Assembly: GCF_014803385.1 (NCBI RefSeq)
Contig: NZ_JACYFC010000005.1
Location: 62,001-126,000, forward strand
DNA length: 64,000 nt
Direction of reading: 5' to 3'
From: Marinomonas colpomeniae
GTDB taxonomy: Bacteria; Pseudomonadota; Gammaproteobacteria; Pseudomonadales; Marinomonadaceae
The notes under the pieces were generated by a model. That model was not told the origin of the DNA. It did not search any database and saw nothing but the letters and a program-made list of their open reading frames with translations. The position numbers and the translations under genes are program-made. Positions 60,125 through 64,000 of this stretch are shown here, piece by piece (the stretch's first letter is position 1; the number at the start of each line of letters is the position of its first letter).

Positions 60125-61135
60125 ATGAGCACATCCAAAAACGATAAAGTGAAAACATCAACCTTTGATATCGCCATTATTGGCGCAGGGTTGGCTGGAA
60201 GCTTATCAGCTCATTTGCTTTCCAAGTCTGGATACAAGGTATGCGTAATAGAAAAAAGTCGTGGAAGCGGCGGACGTGCAAGTAGTAAAAGAATCACAGA
60301 TAAGATCCACTGTGATTTAGGCGCTCCTTTTATTTATGCTCACCACCCTGAATCCGAAGAAATTCTAGAAGAACTAGTAAAAGAAAATGTTGCCGCACCT
60401 TGGAAGCAATTAAGTAAAGCCGATGCTCAAGCGTTTGTAGGGATTCCTAAAATGAGTTCAATTACTCGGTATTGGCTAACAAAAGCGACATTGATTACTG
60501 AGACACGGATTCACCACATAGAGCAAGTAAATGACGAGAACGGCCAATTACTTTGGTTACTAAGAAATGATAAGTATCAAGTGATTGTTCGCGCTAAGAA
60601 AATCATTATCACCGCACCAGCGCCACAAGCAGCAATGATATTAGCCACTCAAGCAGATTTGGCCGTTCTACTATTAAGAGCAAGCCAAGCGAGTAAGTTC
60701 TATCAATCACAATGGGCTATGTGGGTAGAAACCAAAAGTAGTGATCTAAGTGCCTTGATAGACCTAGACAACTCTCCGATTGTTCGAATGATAAAGGATA
60801 ACTACAAACCTATGCGGAATGGCGATGATATTGACCGTTGGGTTATCCAAGCAAGCGCAGAGTGGACGAATAAACATCTTGATGTAGATAAAAAACAAAT
60901 CACACAAGAGCTCCTTCAAACGTTTTCGCAATATACAGAACAAAGAGCCTTAAAACACGGCGAACCACACCGATGGCTTTTAAGCCGATTCTTAGAGAAC
61001 GGAGGTAACAAACCTTTCGTCTGGTCTTCTGAATACAATATTGGACTCGCTGGAGATTGGTTATTTCAAGGTGATGCTGAGGGCGCACTACTAAGTGCAC
61101 TCTTCCTAACAAATGCAATAAAAGACGATCGTTAA
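60125..61135 (+). CDS. FAD-dependent oxidoreductase, renalase/amine-oxidase-like
   Basis: A 336-residue flavoprotein with an N-terminal dinucleotide fold (IIGAGLAGS, then VIEKSRGSGGR) and a C-terminal FAD segment (IGLAGDWLFQGDAEGA). Related proteins often lie beside photolyase genes in light-induced clusters. The substrate is unknown. GGAG lies 11 bp upstream of the ATG. It is the first gene of a three-gene unit with rudS and phrB. Confidence 0.82.
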   Translation: MSTSKNDKVKTSTFDIAIIGAGLAGSLSAHLLSKSGYKVCVIEKSRGSGGRASSKRITDKIHCDLGAPFIYAHHPESEEILEELVKENVAAPWKQLSKADAQAFVGIPKMSSITRYWLTKATLITETRIHHIEQVNDENGQLLWLLRNDKYQVIVRAKKIIITAPAPQAAMILATQADLAVLLLRASQASKFYQSQWAMWVETKSSDLSALIDLDNSPIVRMIKDNYKPMRNGDDIDRWVIQASAEWTNKHLDVDKKQITQELLQTFSQYTEQRALKHGEPHRWLLSRFLENGGNKPFVWSSEYNIGLAGDWLFQGDAEGALLSALFLTNAIKDDR

Positions 61136-61183
61136 ACTATTAACTGATTTTTAGTTAGCAACTTATCTTTTGGAGAATACAAA

Positions 61184-62161
61184 ATGCCATTATTTCATAC
61201 ACCAGATCAGCTAGAGCAAAAAATACCAGTTGGAATCAGCGCTTGTTTGTTAGGTGAAAATGTTCGCTTTAATGGTGGACACAGCCACTCAGACTACTGC
61301 GATAAAGTACTGACTGACTATTTTGACTATCAAAAATTCTGCCCAGAAGTGGCAGCAGGATTTGGGACACCTCGCCCAACCTTACGTTTAGAAGGCGATC
61401 CAAATGACCCAAGAATGGTATTCACTAAGCAAACAGACAAAAACGTCTCTGATGTTTTTATGTCCGCATCTGATGCTTACTTAGAAAAACTCTCTCACCT
61501 TGATGGCTATATCGTCATGAAGAACTCACCAAGCTGTGGATTAGAGAGAATTAAGGTGTACCAAGAAAACGGACATCCTCACATGCAAAGAAGCGCAGGT
61601 TTGTTCACCAAAGAATTACAGCGACGTTATCCATTATTGCCAATCGAAGAAGATGGACGTTTAAATGATCCAAAACTGAGAGAAAATTTCTTGTTACGTG
61701 TTTTTACGCATCATGATTTTCGCCACAGTGTTGGAGAATCAATAAAGATGAAAGATTTAATTGCTTTCCATAGCCGTTATAAATACATGGTGATGGCGCA
61801 CTCTCAGCCAATATATCGCCAGCTTGGTCGTTTACTTTCTGGCAATGATCCACGACCAGTGGCCGAACTAAGAGACGCGTACTTTGAGATATTAATGACA
61901 ACACTATCCAAACCAGCGCAACGTAAAAATCACTGTAATGTGCTCATGCATTTGATTGGATACCTAAAACATGCGGTCGATGTTTCAGTACGAAAAGACA
62001 TTATTAATGTGGTCGAGCAGTACCGTCGTGGCGAAGTGAATCTCGCCACTCCGATGACACTACTGCAACATTATTTAAAACATTACGGCAGTGAATACAT
62101 TAATCAGCAAAGCTATTTCGCTCCGTACCCAACGCCATTAGGTATTCGTAATACGGTTTAG
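61184..62161 (+). CDS. rudS: DUF523-DUF1722 protein, tRNA 4-thiouridine desulfidase-like
   Basis: A 325-residue protein with an N-terminal DUF523 (TudS-type) domain and a C-terminal DUF1722 (YbgA) domain. Cys21, Cys53 and Cys118 (SACLLG, CPEV, SPSCG) are the likely three [4Fe-4S] ligands. The same fusion has been described as RudS, which removes sulfur from 4-thiouridine in tRNA. This nucleoside absorbs near-UV, so its removal fits a light-response locus. GGAGA precedes the ATG and phrB follows 13 bp later. Confidence 0.82.
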   Translation: MPLFHTPDQLEQKIPVGISACLLGENVRFNGGHSHSDYCDKVLTDYFDYQKFCPEVAAGFGTPRPTLRLEGDPNDPRMVFTKQTDKNVSDVFMSASDAYLEKLSHLDGYIVMKNSPSCGLERIKVYQENGHPHMQRSAGLFTKELQRRYPLLPIEEDGRLNDPKLRENFLLRVFTHHDFRHSVGESIKMKDLIAFHSRYKYMVMAHSQPIYRQLGRLLSGNDPRPVAELRDAYFEILMTTLSKPAQRKNHCNVLMHLIGYLKHAVDVSVRKDIINVVEQYRRGEVNLATPMTLLQHYLKHYGSEYINQQSYFAPYPTPLGIRNTV

Positions 62162-62174
62162 GACTCAAAAAACA

Positions 62175-63572
62175 ATGAAAATTGAACACCTTGTTTGGCT
62201 AAGAAACGATCTTCGCAGCTTAGATAACCCAGCTCTTTACCATGCCTCCCAGCAAGGTAATGTTGCTGTGGTTGTCGCAGTAACACCACAACAATGGGCA
62301 GAGCATAACGAATCAGATGCCAAAACAGGTCTGCGAGCAGGCCTTATTCAAACGCTTGCTAATACCTTAGCGACACTTGGTATTCCATTGCATCTCATTC
62401 ACGCAGACACTTTTTCACAAATGCCAGATGAGATAACTGATTTCTGTTTAAAGCAAGGCATCAAACATCTCTGGTTTAACCGTGATTTACCGATACACGA
62501 AAAACAAAGAGACAAATCTGTCTGTCTGTCTCTAAAAAACCACAATATAGATGTACACGTTCAGGGTGCTGATTTAATCGTCCCTCAATCCGTACTGAGT
62601 CAACAAGGCACACCTTTTAAAGTGTTCACGCCTTTCTTTAAACGCTGGGTAACCTTACTTGCCCAACAAGACCTAACACCGTTACCGGCTCCTGAATCAC
62701 AAGCCGAGCCAATTGACCCAATATTGCTTAACTTAGACTGGAGTAAGCCTTTTAGGGAAGATTTATGGCCTGCAGACCAAGACACAGCCAAAAAGCGTCT
62801 TTGGCAATTCTGCCACCATAAAGAGCGTCACTACCAAACAGGTAGAGATTACCCAATACAGCCTGCTACCAGTACGATTTCCCCTTATCTTGCATTGGGC
62901 GCATTGGGTCCAAGACAATGCTTAGAGGCTATTTTTTACACTTGCGATCAAGAGGAAAAAAAATGGCAAGACAGTATTTGGCTCAAAGAGCTCGCGTGGC
63001 GTGATTTCTATCGTCAGTTAATGGAACATTTCCCTTCGCTCTCGATGAATCAGCCGTTCAAACCTAATACTAATTTCCTACGCTGGCGTAATAACCAAGA
63101 TGAGTTTTATGCTTGGTGTGAAGGTAAGACCGGATTCCCTATTGTTGATGCGGCCATGAGGCAGCTCAATCAAACAGGTTGGATGCATAACCGTCTCAGA
63201 ATGATTACGGCAAGTTTCTTTACCAAGCTGCTTTTTGCTGATTGGCGAAAAGGCGAAGCCTACTTTATGAGTAAGTTAATTGACGGTGAATTTGCAGCCA
63301 ACAATGGCGGTTGGCAATGGAGTGCATCGACAGGTTGCGATGCCGCGCCATACTTTCGAGTCTTTAACCCAACCAGACAATCTGAAACTTACGATAAAGC
63401 AGGTGATTTTATCCGCCGATTCGTACCTGAACTGGCTGAGTTAGATGCGAAGTCCATACATAGTCCAAGCTCAGAACAAAGAAAACGATGCAATTACCCA
63501 GAGCCTATCATTGATTACAAGCCAGCAAGATTGGCAGCTATCGATGCATTTCACGAACTAAAAATGCTCTAG
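62175..63572 (+). CDS. phrB: CPD-type deoxyribodipyrimidine photolyase
   Basis: A class I cyclobutane-pyrimidine-dimer photolyase of 465 residues that repairs UV dimers with blue light. The N-terminal antenna domain starts LVWLRNDLRSLDNPAL; the FAD domain has ELAWRDFYRQLM, TGFPIVDAAMRQL, MHNRLRMITASF and GGWQWSASTGCDA. It is the third gene of the photoprotection operon, 13 bp after rudS. Confidence 0.96.
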   Translation: MKIEHLVWLRNDLRSLDNPALYHASQQGNVAVVVAVTPQQWAEHNESDAKTGLRAGLIQTLANTLATLGIPLHLIHADTFSQMPDEITDFCLKQGIKHLWFNRDLPIHEKQRDKSVCLSLKNHNIDVHVQGADLIVPQSVLSQQGTPFKVFTPFFKRWVTLLAQQDLTPLPAPESQAEPIDPILLNLDWSKPFREDLWPADQDTAKKRLWQFCHHKERHYQTGRDYPIQPATSTISPYLALGALGPRQCLEAIFYTCDQEEKKWQDSIWLKELAWRDFYRQLMEHFPSLSMNQPFKPNTNFLRWRNNQDEFYAWCEGKTGFPIVDAAMRQLNQTGWMHNRLRMITASFFTKLLFADWRKGEAYFMSKLIDGEFAANNGGWQWSASTGCDAAPYFRVFNPTRQSETYDKAGDFIRRFVPELAELDAKSIHSPSSEQRKRCNYPEPIIDYKPARLAAIDAFHELKML

Positions 63573-63714
63573 TAACAGTTTTAACAAAAGCTCTGCTACT
63601 GGAGCCTTTCTTCATAGAAAATTTACCTTACTGGCTTTCTAATGATGTAGAGTCTGTCTATACTTTGAGCTGTAACAAACTAAAACTTAGCTTTTATCAG
63701 CTCTGACAACACTA

Positions 63715-63720
63715 TATAAT
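63715..63720 (+). promoter_or_regulatory. -10 element of the MarR gene
   Basis: TATAAT lies 30 bp before the MarR start. The -35 (TTTTAT or TTATCA) is weak. Nothing else obvious is in the 178 bp after phrB. Confidence 0.4.
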
Positions 63721-63750
63721 TCGGAAAATTTTTTAGGTCTATTTATCTTT

Positions 63751-64000
63751 ATGTCTGATCCACAGCACTTACACGACGTTTTAGTTCATCTACGACGCAT
63801 TATTCGAGCAACAGACCTACAATCAAAACGTGTTGTAAAAGCCTGCGGCTTAACCATTCCTCAAATTATGGTACTTAGATCCATTGAAGAACTTGGTGAT
63901 GTTACTGTGCGCCGTATTTCAGACAGCGTATCGTTAAGCCAAGCCACAGTAACAACTATCCTTAACCGCTTAGAAGACAGAAAATACGTAGAGCGCGTAA
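63751..64000 (+). CDS. MarR-family regulator (CosR/EctR-like), 3' end cut by window edge
   Basis: The visible 83 residues begin MSDPQHLHDV and contain a winged-helix segment (ISDSVSLSQATVTTILNRLE). The N-terminal LRRIIRATDLQSKR pattern resembles MarR proteins CosR/EctR that repress ectoine and compatible-solute genes. This is an inference from partial sequence. The gene runs past the window end. It is about 7 kb from ectA, with the photoprotection locus in between. Confidence 0.75.
   Translation, partial: MSDPQHLHDVLVHLRRIIRATDLQSKRVVKACGLTIPQIMVLRSIEELGDVTVRRISDSVSLSQATVTTILNRLEDRKYVERV

Overview
This window looks like a chromosomal segment of a marine, halotolerant gammaproteobacterium, most likely an Oceanospirillales member close to Marinomonas (inference). 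The grounds are low GC content, an ectoine cluster with its own aspartokinase, the Pseudomonas-like order gacS/cysM/rlmD/relA/mazG, and a DUF3612-type regulator beside the glyoxylate-shunt genes. I see no prophage, insertion sequence, CRISPR array, rRNA or tRNA. The window cuts dapE at the left edge and a MarR regulator gene at the right edge.

Layout. 0-5 kb: dapE end, two unknown small genes, tpx, a membrane-anchored cold-shock-domain protein, slyX, rsmJ. 4.3-14.8 kb: tsaB-uppP, adk, ppc, then rlmD-relA-mazG and cysM, all on the minus strand. 15.2-18 kb: the hybrid sensor kinase GacS/BarA. 18-23.5 kb: the lepA-lepB-rnc-era-recO-acpS block, without pdxJ. 23.8-27.5 kb: riboflavin synthase and divergent glgC/glgA. 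27.5-34.7 kb: an orphan solute-binding protein, PBP1b, a small Rieske protein in front of modABC, and an HD hydrolase. 35-41 kb: a signalling patch with a diguanylate cyclase, a tandem-repeat Cache-like sensor without output domain, and a chemoreceptor. 41-47 kb: glcB-aceA divergent from their probable regulator. 47-52.6 kb: a PRPP-synthetase-like protein, a DksA/TraR-type zinc finger protein, HupE/UreJ, and a CHASE-GGDEF-EAL protein. 52.7-58.6 kb: ectABC, a terminator, ask, and a divergent NSS symporter. 59-63.6 kb: a probable light-response locus (MerR regulator, FAD oxidoreductase, DUF523-DUF1722 thiouridine desulfidase, CPD photolyase). 63.75 kb on: MarR regulator.

How the parts work together. 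Two accessory loci stand out. In the ectoine locus, a perfect -10 element lies between two identical 12-bp repeats whose starts are 51 bp apart, and a strong hairpin separates ectABC from ask. The MarR gene at the right edge resembles the CosR/EctR type and is a candidate regulator. In the light locus, the space between the MerR gene and the FAD-oxidoreductase-rudS-phrB operon holds four TTGTACAA-like boxes. The MerR protein seems to have lost the residues that bind cobalamin, which points to a LitR/CarH relative that senses light through a partner not in this window.

Most other genes are housekeeping. Several starts are TTG (rsmJ, mazG, rlmD, rnc, acpS) or GTG (ppc), mostly backed by good ribosome binding sites; a pipeline that favours ATG would mis-start them.
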